Assembly (NCBI GenBank): GCA_019115685.1
Contig: DXDC01000180.1
Location: 1-5,656, forward strand
From: Candidatus Agrococcus pullicola
Lineage (GTDB): Bacteria; Actinomycetota; Actinomycetes; Actinomycetales; Microbacteriaceae
Reading direction: 5' to 3'
DNA length: 5,656 nt
The notes beneath the pieces were generated by a model. That model did no database searches, had not been told where the DNA came from, and worked only from the letters and a program-made list of their open reading frames with translations. A program made the translations under genes and the position numbers. Of the stretch, positions 1 through 4,789 are shown in pieces (positions within the stretch are counted from its first letter, which is position 1; every line of letters begins with the position of its first letter).

Positions 1-1106
1 GGAACATCGGCCGCGGATTCGTCGGGTTGATCCTGCACCGTGCCGGATACCGACTCACGTTCGTGGACGTCAATGTAGCGCTGATCGATGCGATCAATGC
101 AGCCGAGAGCTACACGGTGCGCGAGGTGGGCGAGCATCCTGCCGAACAGAGGGTGACCGGGTTCGATGCGATCAACTCCGCATCGGACCCGGACGCCGCG
201 GTTGCCGCGGTTGCGAGCGCTGACATCGTGACGTGCGCTGTCGGCCCGAACGCGATGCGGTTCATCGCGCCGGTCATCCGTGCCGGATTGCAGCTGCGGG
301 ATGCTCCCGCGCCCTTGACCGTCATGGCCGTGGAGAATGCGATCGGGGCGTCGGACACTCTGCGCGACCTCGTTGCCGCCGATGGCGGCGACACGGCGCT
401 GGACCGCGCAGTGTTTGCCAACACCGCCGTCGACCGCATCGTGCCAGGCCAAGACGACAGCGGCATCGATGTCGTTGTCGAGGACTTCTTCGAGTGGGCG
501 ATCGACCGCGCTCCGTTCGCGGGGGCCGAGCCGAGCATCCCCGACGCGCACTTCGTCGACGACCTGCAGCCGTACATCGAGCGCAAGCTGTTCACGGTGA
601 ATACGGGGCACGCGACGACCGCGTACTTCGGATACCGGGCGGGTGTCGAGACGATCGCGGAGGCGCTGGCCGTACCCGAGATCCGGCAGGCGGTTGAAGG
701 TGCGCTCGCGGAGACGAGTCGGTTGGTCGTCGCGAAGTTCGGCGTCGACCCCGACGGTCACGCCCTGTATGTTGCGCGTGCTCTGCAGCGGTTCGAGAAT
801 CCGGCGCTGCCGGATACCTGTGTGCGCATCGGTCGTCAGCCGTTGCGCAAACTCGGGCGCGAGGATCGGTTCGTGCGCCCTGCGGCTGCCCTTGCGGAAG
901 CAGGGGAGTCGACACCTGCATTGGTGGCCGCATATCGAGCGGCGCTCGACTTCGACGCGGCGGACGACGAGCAGGCGATCGAACTGCAGGAGAATCTGCG
1001 TGAGCTGTCTGCTGAGGCGTTCGTGACGCACGTGAGCGGCATCGAGGACGGTCATCCGCTTTTCGATGCGCTCGTCGCGGCAGTGCGGGATCGTCAAGCT
1101 GGCTGA
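1..1106 (+). CDS. mtlD: mannitol-1-phosphate 5-dehydrogenase (5'-partial)
   Basis: Cytoplasmic enzyme that oxidises D-mannitol 1-phosphate to D-fructose 6-phosphate with NAD+, the step after PTS uptake of mannitol. The reading frame is open from base 3, and its first residues, NIGRGFVG, are the end of the GAGNIGRGF dinucleotide-binding loop found at the extreme N-terminus of this family. The true start therefore lies about nine codons before the window, and the TTG at 27 is not the start. 367 residues are visible; E. coli MtlD has 382. A Rossmann domain (FVDVN after strand 2, then AVGPN) is followed by the family's C-terminal catalytic domain. The polyol-dehydrogenase K-x4-N-x2-H signature lies in ERKLFTVNTGHATTAYFGY, with Lys at 585, Asn at 600 and His at 609. 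FENP and RVGRQPLRKL-like blocks (here CVRIGRQPLRKLG) are also typical. The gene ends at TGA 1104-1106 and converges on the minus-strand gene ending at 1285. In actinobacteria mtlD usually follows mannitol PTS genes; here those would be off the left edge (inference). Confidence 0.96.
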   Translation, partial: NIGRGFVGLILHRAGYRLTFVDVNVALIDAINAAESYTVREVGEHPAEQRVTGFDAINSASDPDAAVAAVASADIVTCAVGPNAMRFIAPVIRAGLQLRDAPAPLTVMAVENAIGASDTLRDLVAADGGDTALDRAVFANTAVDRIVPGQDDSGIDVVVEDFFEWAIDRAPFAGAEPSIPDAHFVDDLQPYIERKLFTVNTGHATTAYFGYRAGVETIAEALAVPEIRQAVEGALAETSRLVVAKFGVDPDGHALYVARALQRFENPALPDTCVRIGRQPLRKLGREDRFVRPAAALAEAGESTPALVAAYRAALDFDAADDEQAIELQENLRELSAEAFVTHVSGIEDGHPLFDALVAAVRDRQAG

Positions 1107-1130
1107 CCCTCGCTGACCCTCGCTGAGCCC
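1101..1130. repeat. 10-bp tandem repeat, three units, at the mtlD stop
   Basis: Three consecutive decamers, ggctgaccct, cgctgaccct and cgctgagccc, run from the last sense codon of mtlD into the intergenic region. Units 1 and 2 differ at one base; unit 3 differs from unit 2 at two. Because 10 is not a multiple of 3, the TGA in each unit (1104, 1114, 1124) falls in a different frame, so the array holds a stop in all three forward frames. It probably arose by slippage duplication of the stop region. Confidence 0.75.
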
Positions 1131-1139
1131 CGTAGGGTC
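1115..1139 (+). terminator. weak candidate terminator after mtlD
   Basis: A perfect 6-bp inverted repeat, gaccct (1115-1120) and agggtc (1134-1139), with a 13-nt loop lies 8 nt after the mtlD stop. The other gaccct copy (1105-1110) could also pair with the right arm. No T-run follows, so this is only a plausible factor-assisted or weak terminator of the kind common in GC-rich actinobacteria. Confidence 0.3.
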
Positions 1140-1193
1140 TCCGGAACCTTCCGATCCTCCATTTCGATCGTCAACCTCGGTTGCCTGGCGATG

Positions 1194-1207
1194 GGAAAGC
1201 GCTCTCA
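1194..1207. promoter_or_regulatory. LacI/CcpA-like operator motif, isolated
   Basis: The 14-mer GGAAAGCGCTCTCA fits the catabolite-responsive/LacI-family consensus TGWAARCGYTWNCW at 12 of 14 positions and has the AGCGCT core typical of LacI-family sugar-repressor sites. It lies between two convergent 3' ends with no plausible gene or clear promoter directly downstream, so its function is unclear. It may be chance or the remnant of a lost promoter. Confidence 0.25.
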
Positions 1208-1227
1208 CGAGGTGTCGTCGCCCAGTG

Positions 1228-1249
1228 ACCGGGTAATCGACGTCCCGGT
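1228..1249. terminator. weak inverted repeat between convergent genes
   Basis: A perfect 6-bp inverted repeat, accggg (1228-1233) and cccggt (1244-1249), has a 10-nt loop. It lies 35 nt beyond the stop of the minus-strand membrane-protein gene and could help end that transcript, but there is no T-tract on either side. Nothing else in 1140-1284 supports a gene. Confidence 0.2.
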
Positions 1250-1284
1250 GGGGAAAGACGGCGGGCGGTTGCGTTGGGGTGGTG

Positions 1285-2601
1285 TCAGGATGCGCGCTCT
1301 GCGGCCAAGGGGTTCGGCACCGCTCCGCCGGGGACAGGTCCGCGCCCGAGCTGCCACTCCGGCCGGAGGTACTGCAAAAATATCACCGACCAGATGAACG
1401 CCGTGGACGGAAGCCCCTGAGCGATCACGCCGCTCGCGCCGATCGAGAATGCGGCCAGCGCTAGGGGAGCAACCATCCAAATCGGCAGTGGCCAACCGAA
1501 GCGCGCGAAGACGGCTATGGCGGCAAGTGCCATCCCGATCGAGACAAGCACGACTGTCGCGGTGTCGAGCAGTCCAGGAGCAGTCGGCTCGGCGAACAGC
1601 GTGACTCCGAGGTGAATCCCACAGATGAGGATCAGTATTGCCAAGCCTGCGGCTCCCGCGCGGTGACCGTCTAACAGGAGCACCCGACCGACTACACCGG
1701 CCATGATCGCAGAGCAGATCGTCATGGCTACCTCCATCGCCGGACCCCCGTCAGGGTTCTCGGGCGACCCGAGCCCGAGAAACGGAGCAATCGCGACGCC
1801 GGCACAGATCAAGCACGCGCTGACGAAAATAACGACACTCGGGGTACGTCGCGGGCGCTCGCGCTCCGATTTGTGGGTCTGAGCCAGTGCGGGAGCGCTC
1901 AGCACGGCCACGAGGAACACGATGAGGGCGGCAATCGCGAGCGGCCGGCCACGCGTCAAGTACGGAAACACGGTGCCGGCGATAATGCTGAGTGCGACGC
2001 CGAACGCCGTGCCCGCTGTACGACCGAGCTTCGCCGAGAAAGCGGGCACGAGTAGACAACCGACCAGCGTCGAGCCGAGCATCCAGCCACCGGCGGTCAG
2101 TAGCAGCGACGACTGGATGCCGCTCTCGTCGATGAGTGAGAACAGCCACTGCTGGTCGGTTGCGACGATGAAGCTGGCCGTGACGCGCAGCAGCAATGAG
2201 AACGCGATGCCGATGAGCAGCACAGTGCAGGCTCTTCCCGCAGTGATGAAACCGTGACTGAGCGTTGTGACGACAGCTGCCAGCACGACCAGCGGAACAG
2301 CGACGCCCAACAGGATGTGCTCGAGAATCGCGGGCATTGGCTCTGGCCAGAGCGGTGCGAGCAGGTGCGGCAACGCCAACAGCACGATTGCCGTGGCCGC
2401 GATCGTACAGGCAGTGCGAAAACTCGCCCGCGCAGCAAGCCCGTGGCTCGCGATCGACACGACGTCGCCGAGTAACGGGCGGTGCAGCCCGAGATCCTCG
2501 GCGCGTTCTGCGAACGTGTCGAGCACGATGCGTTCATTGCGCTGTCGCCACTCGCGCGGATACCACCGCAGCAACCGTCGATAGCGTTCGTGCAGGCTCA
2601 T
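1285..2601 (-). CDS. polytopic membrane protein with N-terminal helical prefix, PadR-coupled
   Basis: 438-residue integral membrane protein of unknown function. Residues 1-60 are soluble and helical, with a pattern (RYRRLLRWYPREWRQRNE, then a VLDTFAERAEDLG helix) seen at the start of many actinobacterial membrane proteins encoded next to PadR regulators (HAAS/permease-prefix type; recalled, not searched). About 11-12 hydrophobic segments follow, roughly at 63-83, 92-114, 121-147, 163-187, 196-214, 219-241, 254-276, 288-310, 315-336, 345-366, 372-394 and 397-411, then a Pro/Gly-rich tail. A basic loop (HKSERERPRR, about 243-252) splits the set into two halves. The start ATG (2601-2599) overlaps the padR stop as ATGA, and the only upstream SD-like site is a weak GAAGG at 2616-2612, so translation is probably coupled to padR. 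The frame is open back to 2967, but that extension is the shadow of padR. No ABC ATPase motif or known transporter signature is visible. Confidence 0.88.
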   Translation of the reverse strand: MSLHERYRRLLRWYPREWRQRNERIVLDTFAERAEDLGLHRPLLGDVVSIASHGLAARASFRTACTIAATAIVLLALPHLLAPLWPEPMPAILEHILLGVAVPLVVLAAVVTTLSHGFITAGRACTVLLIGIAFSLLLRVTASFIVATDQQWLFSLIDESGIQSSLLLTAGGWMLGSTLVGCLLVPAFSAKLGRTAGTAFGVALSIIAGTVFPYLTRGRPLAIAALIVFLVAVLSAPALAQTHKSERERPRRTPSVVIFVSACLICAGVAIAPFLGLGSPENPDGGPAMEVAMTICSAIMAGVVGRVLLLDGHRAGAAGLAILILICGIHLGVTLFAEPTAPGLLDTATVVLVSIGMALAAIAVFARFGWPLPIWMVAPLALAAFSIGASGVIAQGLPSTAFIWSVIFLQYLRPEWQLGRGPVPGGAVPNPLAAERAS

Positions 2602-2951
2602 GCTTCCGCGGCCTTCGGTGGGGCGAGATGCGGGGCTTGCGGGCGGATGCGCGAGCGGGCGTGGTCGGCGGCTCGCTGCATCCTGTCTGCGGACTCCTGG
2701 AGCCGTAACCGCCCCGAATCCGTGAGCACGAAGTACCGTCTCGCTCGGCCGTCGACGACCTGTTCGCCGTCCTGCCGGATGAGGTCGTCGGCCTCCAGCC
2801 GCTCGAGCGCTGCATAGAGCGTCGTGACGCGTAACGTGACGTCGCCTTCTGTGGAGCGCTCGACGTCGCGCAAGATGGCGTAGCCGTGCATACGACCGGA
2901 GGCGAGCGCGCTGAGAATCCAGAAGCTCGTTGACGACAGCTGGTTCTTCAT
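2598..2951 (-). CDS. PadR-family transcriptional regulator
   Basis: 117-residue DNA-binding repressor of the PadR family, small PadR-s2 type. The N-terminal winged helix spans residues 5-80: LSSTSFWILSAL (helix 1), GRMHGYAILRDVE with the typical HGY at 22-24, the recognition segment VTTLYAALERLEADDLI (42-58) with the family-typical TLY, then the wing ending RRYFVLT (71-77). A shorter C-terminal helix (78-97) would form the dimer interface, followed by a Pro/Ala tail. I chose the ATG at 2951 because conservation begins exactly there; the frame continues to 3146 but that part is shadow sequence of the neighbouring oxidoreductase. PadR proteins usually repress their own operon and are released by small lipophilic ligands. 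The partner gene overlaps its stop by 4 bp. The perfect palindrome at 2958-2978 is the likely operator. Confidence 0.94.
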   Translation of the reverse strand: MKNQLSSTSFWILSALASGRMHGYAILRDVERSTEGDVTLRVTTLYAALERLEADDLIRQDGEQVVDGRARRYFVLTDSGRLRLQESADRMQRAADHARSRIRPQAPHLAPPKAAEA

Positions 2952-2957
2952 ACCGGC

Positions 2958-2978
2958 ATATTCCCATAACGGGAATAT
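2958..2978. promoter_or_regulatory. perfect palindrome, probable PadR operator
   Basis: Left arm atattccc (2958-2965), spacer ataac (2966-2970) and right arm gggaatat (2971-2978) form a perfect 8-5-8 inverted repeat, only 6 nt before the padR start codon. Its AT-rich outer ends and dyad layout suit a PadR dimer. It covers the -10 and most of the spacer of the predicted padR promoter, so binding would block RNA polymerase. The assignment to this PadR is inference from position. Confidence 0.75.
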
Positions 2979-2986
2979 CGAGTCAA
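2958..2986 (-). promoter_or_regulatory. padR promoter, predicted leaderless
   Basis: On the minus strand a -35-like TTGACT (2986-2981, 5 of 6 to TTGACA) is followed after 17 bp by GAATAT (2963-2958) as a degenerate -10. Six nt further is the A of the padR ATG (2951), so the start site would fall at or very near the start codon. No good Shine-Dalgarno site exists here (only GGGA about 10 nt up), which agrees with a leaderless mRNA, common in actinobacteria. Confidence 0.5.
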
Positions 2987-3001
2987 CGGTCCGGGTCGGG
3001 G

Positions 3002-4441
3002 CTACTTCGGCTCGAGCGAACGAACGTCGAGGCCGAAAACCTCTCGCAGAGCCAACTTCGCGGCATGGAATCCGCCCATGCCGTGCACGCCCGGGCCAGG
3101 CACTGCCGCCGCCGAGCAGAGAAACAACCCGGCTCCCGCCTTCCACGGCTTGCGCGACAGCACCGGCCGAGCGAGCAGCTGCCGCAGCGTTATCGCGCCG
3201 GCGGCGATGTCCCCGCCCGTGAGGTTCGCGTTTCCGCGCTCCAGGTCGACAGCGGTCGTTGCGGTGCTTGCAACGATCGTGTCTCGAAATCCGGGTGCGA
3301 AACGCTCGATCTGCTCGATGACGCTCTCGGTCATGTCGCGAGTCGACCCGGCGGGCACATGGGCGTACGACCAGAGGGTGTGGAGGCCCTCCGGCGCTCG
3401 CGTGCTGTCGAACAGGCTCGGCTGCGAAGCCAGCACGTACGGCCGTTCTGCATGCTGGCCGGCTGCAACCTGGTGTTCCGCCAGTGCGACCTCTCGCCTG
3501 TCGCCACCGATATGGAAGGTGCCGGCGCTCGCGACGTCGGCATTGGCCCAGGGCACGGGCTCGGACAGCACGAAATCGACCTTGGATGCCGCATTGCCGT
3601 TGCGCAGACGGGTGAGCGCACGCCGGTAGCGAGGGTGCAGGCGATCGCCGCCGATTCGGGCAAGCGTCGCGGCCGACGTATCGAAAAGAACAGCGCGTGC
3701 GGGAGGAAGTTCATCGAGCGACCGCACCGGGGCGCCGGTCTCGATCTTCCCGCCGTATGCCAGGAGGTCGTCGACGAGTGCCGAGACGATGCTCTGACTG
3801 CCGCCGACAGGGATGGGCCAGCCGGCAGTGTGCGCTGTCGTTGCGAGCATGAGCCCGGCGGCAGCGGGCGTAAGCGATGGGAGGGAGCCGATCGTGTGGG
3901 CATAAACGCCCGCGAGCATGGCAGGAGCAACGTCACCCTTGAAGCGCACTTTTCCGAGGAAGCTGCCCTGCTCGAGTGCGCGTAGACCATAGCCTGCCGC
4001 TAAGAGCGGATGACTCGGCAGGGGCACCATGGGGGACAGCGCGAATTCGGCGACCTGAGCCGCTCGTTCGACGAGGGGGGAGAGTAGGCGACGCCACGCT
4101 CGTTCATCGTTACCGAGTTCGCTCGCGGTGCGATCGAGATCCTGCCACGCTATGCCCGCGCGGCCGCCTTCGAGAGGATGCGCATACGAAGCCTCAGGAG
4201 TCACGAACGACACACGAGCACTCAGGTCGAACGCCGTGAAGAAAGGCGAAGCGAAAGCCATCGGGTGCACTGCGGAGCCCCAGTCGTGCCGAGTGTCGGT
4301 CGCGGGATCGTCAAAGGTGCGGGCACTGCCGCCCGGGGAATCTTGCGCCTCGAAGACCGTGACATCGAGCCCCGCACGAGCCAGCGTGACGGCGGCTGCG
4401 AGGCCGTTCGGGCCGGAGCCAACGACGATGGCGTCGGTCAT
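3002..4441 (-). CDS. FAD-dependent oxidoreductase, phytoene-desaturase/PYROXD2-like
   Basis: 479-residue flavoprotein of the NAD(P)/FAD-dependent amine oxidase and phytoene-desaturase superfamily, most like the PYROXD2-type proteins often annotated 'NAD(P)/FAD-dependent oxidoreductase'. The N-terminal Rossmann ADP-binding fold shows GSGPNG (8-13), the acidic ribose contact in VTVFEA (Glu31), and the GGSART motif (37-42). The C-terminal FAD-closing block reads GLFLCSAA (438-445) followed by GVHGMGG (451-457), the usual form in actinobacterial members. The substrate cannot be told from sequence; no carotenoid genes adjoin, so a carotenoid role is not supported. Start: ATG at 4441, preceded by a strong AGGAAGAGG site (4454-4446); the open frame beyond it lacks conservation. 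Length is normal for the family and no frameshift is seen. Its stop is 50 bp before padR on the same strand, so read-through into padR is possible. Confidence 0.92.
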   Translation of the reverse strand: MTDAIVVGSGPNGLAAAVTLARAGLDVTVFEAQDSPGGSARTFDDPATDTRHDWGSAVHPMAFASPFFTAFDLSARVSFVTPEASYAHPLEGGRAGIAWQDLDRTASELGNDERAWRRLLSPLVERAAQVAEFALSPMVPLPSHPLLAAGYGLRALEQGSFLGKVRFKGDVAPAMLAGVYAHTIGSLPSLTPAAAGLMLATTAHTAGWPIPVGGSQSIVSALVDDLLAYGGKIETGAPVRSLDELPPARAVLFDTSAATLARIGGDRLHPRYRRALTRLRNGNAASKVDFVLSEPVPWANADVASAGTFHIGGDRREVALAEHQVAAGQHAERPYVLASQPSLFDSTRAPEGLHTLWSYAHVPAGSTRDMTESVIEQIERFAPGFRDTIVASTATTAVDLERGNANLTGGDIAAGAITLRQLLARPVLSRKPWKAGAGLFLCSAAAVPGPGVHGMGGFHAAKLALREVFGLDVRSLEPK

Positions 4442-4479
4442 CGAACCTCTTCCTATGGCAAAAAGCGCTCGGTGGAACT

Positions 4480-4496
4480 TTGTGGAGACTCCACAA
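4480..4496. promoter_or_regulatory. 17-bp perfect palindrome at the oxidoreductase promoter
   Basis: TTGTGGAGACTCCACAA is an 8-1-8 perfect palindrome centred on 4488. Its outer edge touches the predicted -10 of the oxidoreductase promoter and its centre falls near the expected start site, an ideal repressor position. A further GTGGA half-site at 4472-4476 is exactly 10 bp from the one at 4482-4486, so a second subunit could bind on the same DNA face. The cognate regulator is unknown; the sequence differs from the padR palindrome. Confidence 0.65.
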
Positions 4497-4501
4497 TTGT
4501 A
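4496..4501 (-). promoter_or_regulatory. -10 box of the oxidoreductase promoter
   Basis: On the minus strand TACAAT (4501-4496) matches the sigma70-type -10 consensus at 5 of 6 bases. No convincing -35 is seen 16-18 bp upstream, which often holds for actinobacterial promoters and may mean an activator is needed. The predicted start near 4489 gives a 5' leader of about 48 nt ending in the strong Shine-Dalgarno site AGGAAGAGG (4454-4446). Confidence 0.45.
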
Positions 4502-4600
4502 TTGCTGTCGGCCGCGCACCGTGGTTAGGCCCGCAGTTGATGCACGAACGGGCATCCGTGATATTCCGAATGCGGATTGCAAACATCGGCTCGGCACAAA

Positions 4601-4620
4601 ATGCCCGATTTCGCGGGCAT
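4601..4620. promoter_or_regulatory. 7-6-7 perfect palindrome, candidate operator or minus-strand terminator
   Basis: Arms atgcccg (4601-4607) and cgggcat (4614-4620) flank a 6-nt spacer. The element ends 5 bp before the -35 of the predicted plus-strand promoter, a position suited to a regulator. Read on the minus strand, the stem is followed by TTTGTG after a stem-final T, so it could also act as a weak intrinsic terminator that stops stray transcription toward the oxidoreductase. The two readings cannot be separated from sequence. Confidence 0.45.
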
Positions 4621-4625
4621 AGTCT

Positions 4626-4654
4626 TCGAAATCGTAACCTGTCTGAGACATAAT
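4626..4654 (+). promoter_or_regulatory. predicted sigma70-like promoter for leader ORF and surface protein
   Basis: TCGAAA (4626-4631, 4 of 6 to TTGACA) and CATAAT (4649-4654, 5 of 6 to TATAAT) are separated by exactly 17 bp. The expected start near 4661 lies a few nt before a GGAGG ribosome-binding site. A weaker alternative -10, TATTGT, is at 4762-4767, closer to the surface-protein gene. Confidence 0.55.
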
Positions 4655-4676
4655 TCAACTGTTTCGGAGGCGAGAA

Positions 4677-4748
4677 ATGCGATACGATACTGATGTCTTG
4701 TTCTGCAATTCACAGCGGCTCGGCACGTGTGAGCCGCTGTGTTTGTAG
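4677..4748 (+). CDS. candidate 23-residue cysteine-containing leader peptide
   Basis: A short ORF begins with ATG at 4677, 6 nt after a full GGAGG Shine-Dalgarno site (4666-4670), and ends at TAG 4746-4748. The peptide starts MRYDTDVLFCNS and has Cys at residues 10, 18 and 22, with no membrane segment. It would lie about 16 nt from the 5' end of the transcript predicted from 4626-4654 and stops 41 nt before the surface-protein start. Its second half (codons 12-22) encodes both arms of the 4711-4741 hairpin. That arrangement resembles a regulatory leader peptide whose translation opens or closes a hairpin. The Shine-Dalgarno site and start are seen; the regulatory role is inference, and a chance ORF remains possible because three Cys codons may simply reflect the palindrome. 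Confidence 0.4.
   Translation: MRYDTDVLFCNSQRLGTCEPLCL
4711..4741 (+). promoter_or_regulatory. 11-bp perfect hairpin in the surface-protein leader
   Basis: Arms cacagcggctc (4711-4721) and gagccgctgtg (4731-4741) are perfectly complementary, with a 9-nt loop, ggcacgtgt, that itself contains the palindrome CACGTG. On the plus strand TTTG follows directly, which is too short for a confident terminator. The hairpin lies within the leader ORF and 48 nt before the surface-protein start. It could be an attenuator, an mRNA-stabilising 5' structure or, as DNA, a protein-binding site. Confidence 0.6.
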
Positions 4749-4789
4749 ACAAGCGCCAAGGTATTGTCCCAGATGCCAAAGGAACCCCC

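Larger units (their letters stand above)
4587..4726. repeat. 11-bp direct repeat pair
   Basis: CGGCTCGGCAC occurs at 4587-4597 and again at 4716-4726, 129 bp apart. The first copy adjoins the 4601-4620 palindrome and the second forms the left arm and loop edge of the 4711-4741 hairpin. It could be a shared protein-binding sequence or chance. Confidence 0.4.
4442..4789. other. 348-bp divergent regulatory region
   Basis: This gap between two divergent genes is visibly more AT-rich than the flanking genes. It holds the oxidoreductase promoter with a 17-bp palindrome on the left, a 7-6-7 palindrome near the middle, and on the right a plus-strand promoter, a candidate 23-codon leader ORF and an 11-bp hairpin. 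Each is listed separately. I see no tRNA, recognised riboswitch or larger gene in it. About 4502-4600 holds nothing I can name beyond weak 5-bp inverted repeats. Confidence 0.8.

Noticed and set aside
1141..1183. Short hairpins cgga/tccg (1142-1153) and caac/gttg (1172-1183) as terminators
   Set aside because: The stems are only 4 bp with tetraloops and no T-run, as expected by chance in GC-rich DNA.
1191..1397. Plus-strand ORF of 68 codons in the convergent intergenic region
   Set aside because: It has no Shine-Dalgarno site, is Arg/Gly-rich as expected of shadow frames in GC-rich DNA, and runs into the 3' end of the membrane-protein gene on the other strand.
2602..2967. N-terminal extension of the membrane-protein frame as a padR fusion
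   Set aside because: The extension is Arg-rich with no recognisable domain and lies antiphase over padR, which is clearly coded in another frame. The conserved prefix helix begins at the ATG at 2601.
2952..3146. Longer padR start at 3146
   Set aside because: The extra 65 residues overlap the oxidoreductase 3' end, cross the promoter palindrome and show no PadR similarity; conservation starts exactly at the ATG at 2951.
2930..3985. 351-codon plus-strand ORF opposite the oxidoreductase
   Set aside because: Its composition is typical of an antisense shadow (Arg, Gly, Cys, His rich, no domain), while the minus strand carries clear FAD-binding motifs throughout.
4561..4581. Second PadR operator copy near the oxidoreductase promoter
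   Set aside because: The left half atattcc matches the padR operator, but the right half fits only its first two or three of eight bases, so the dyad is lost; most likely chance.
4442..4651. Upstream extension of the oxidoreductase
   Set aside because: The FAD-binding Rossmann strand begins within a few residues of the ATG at 4441, which has a strong Shine-Dalgarno site; the extension contains the -10 box and palindrome and has no conserved sequence.
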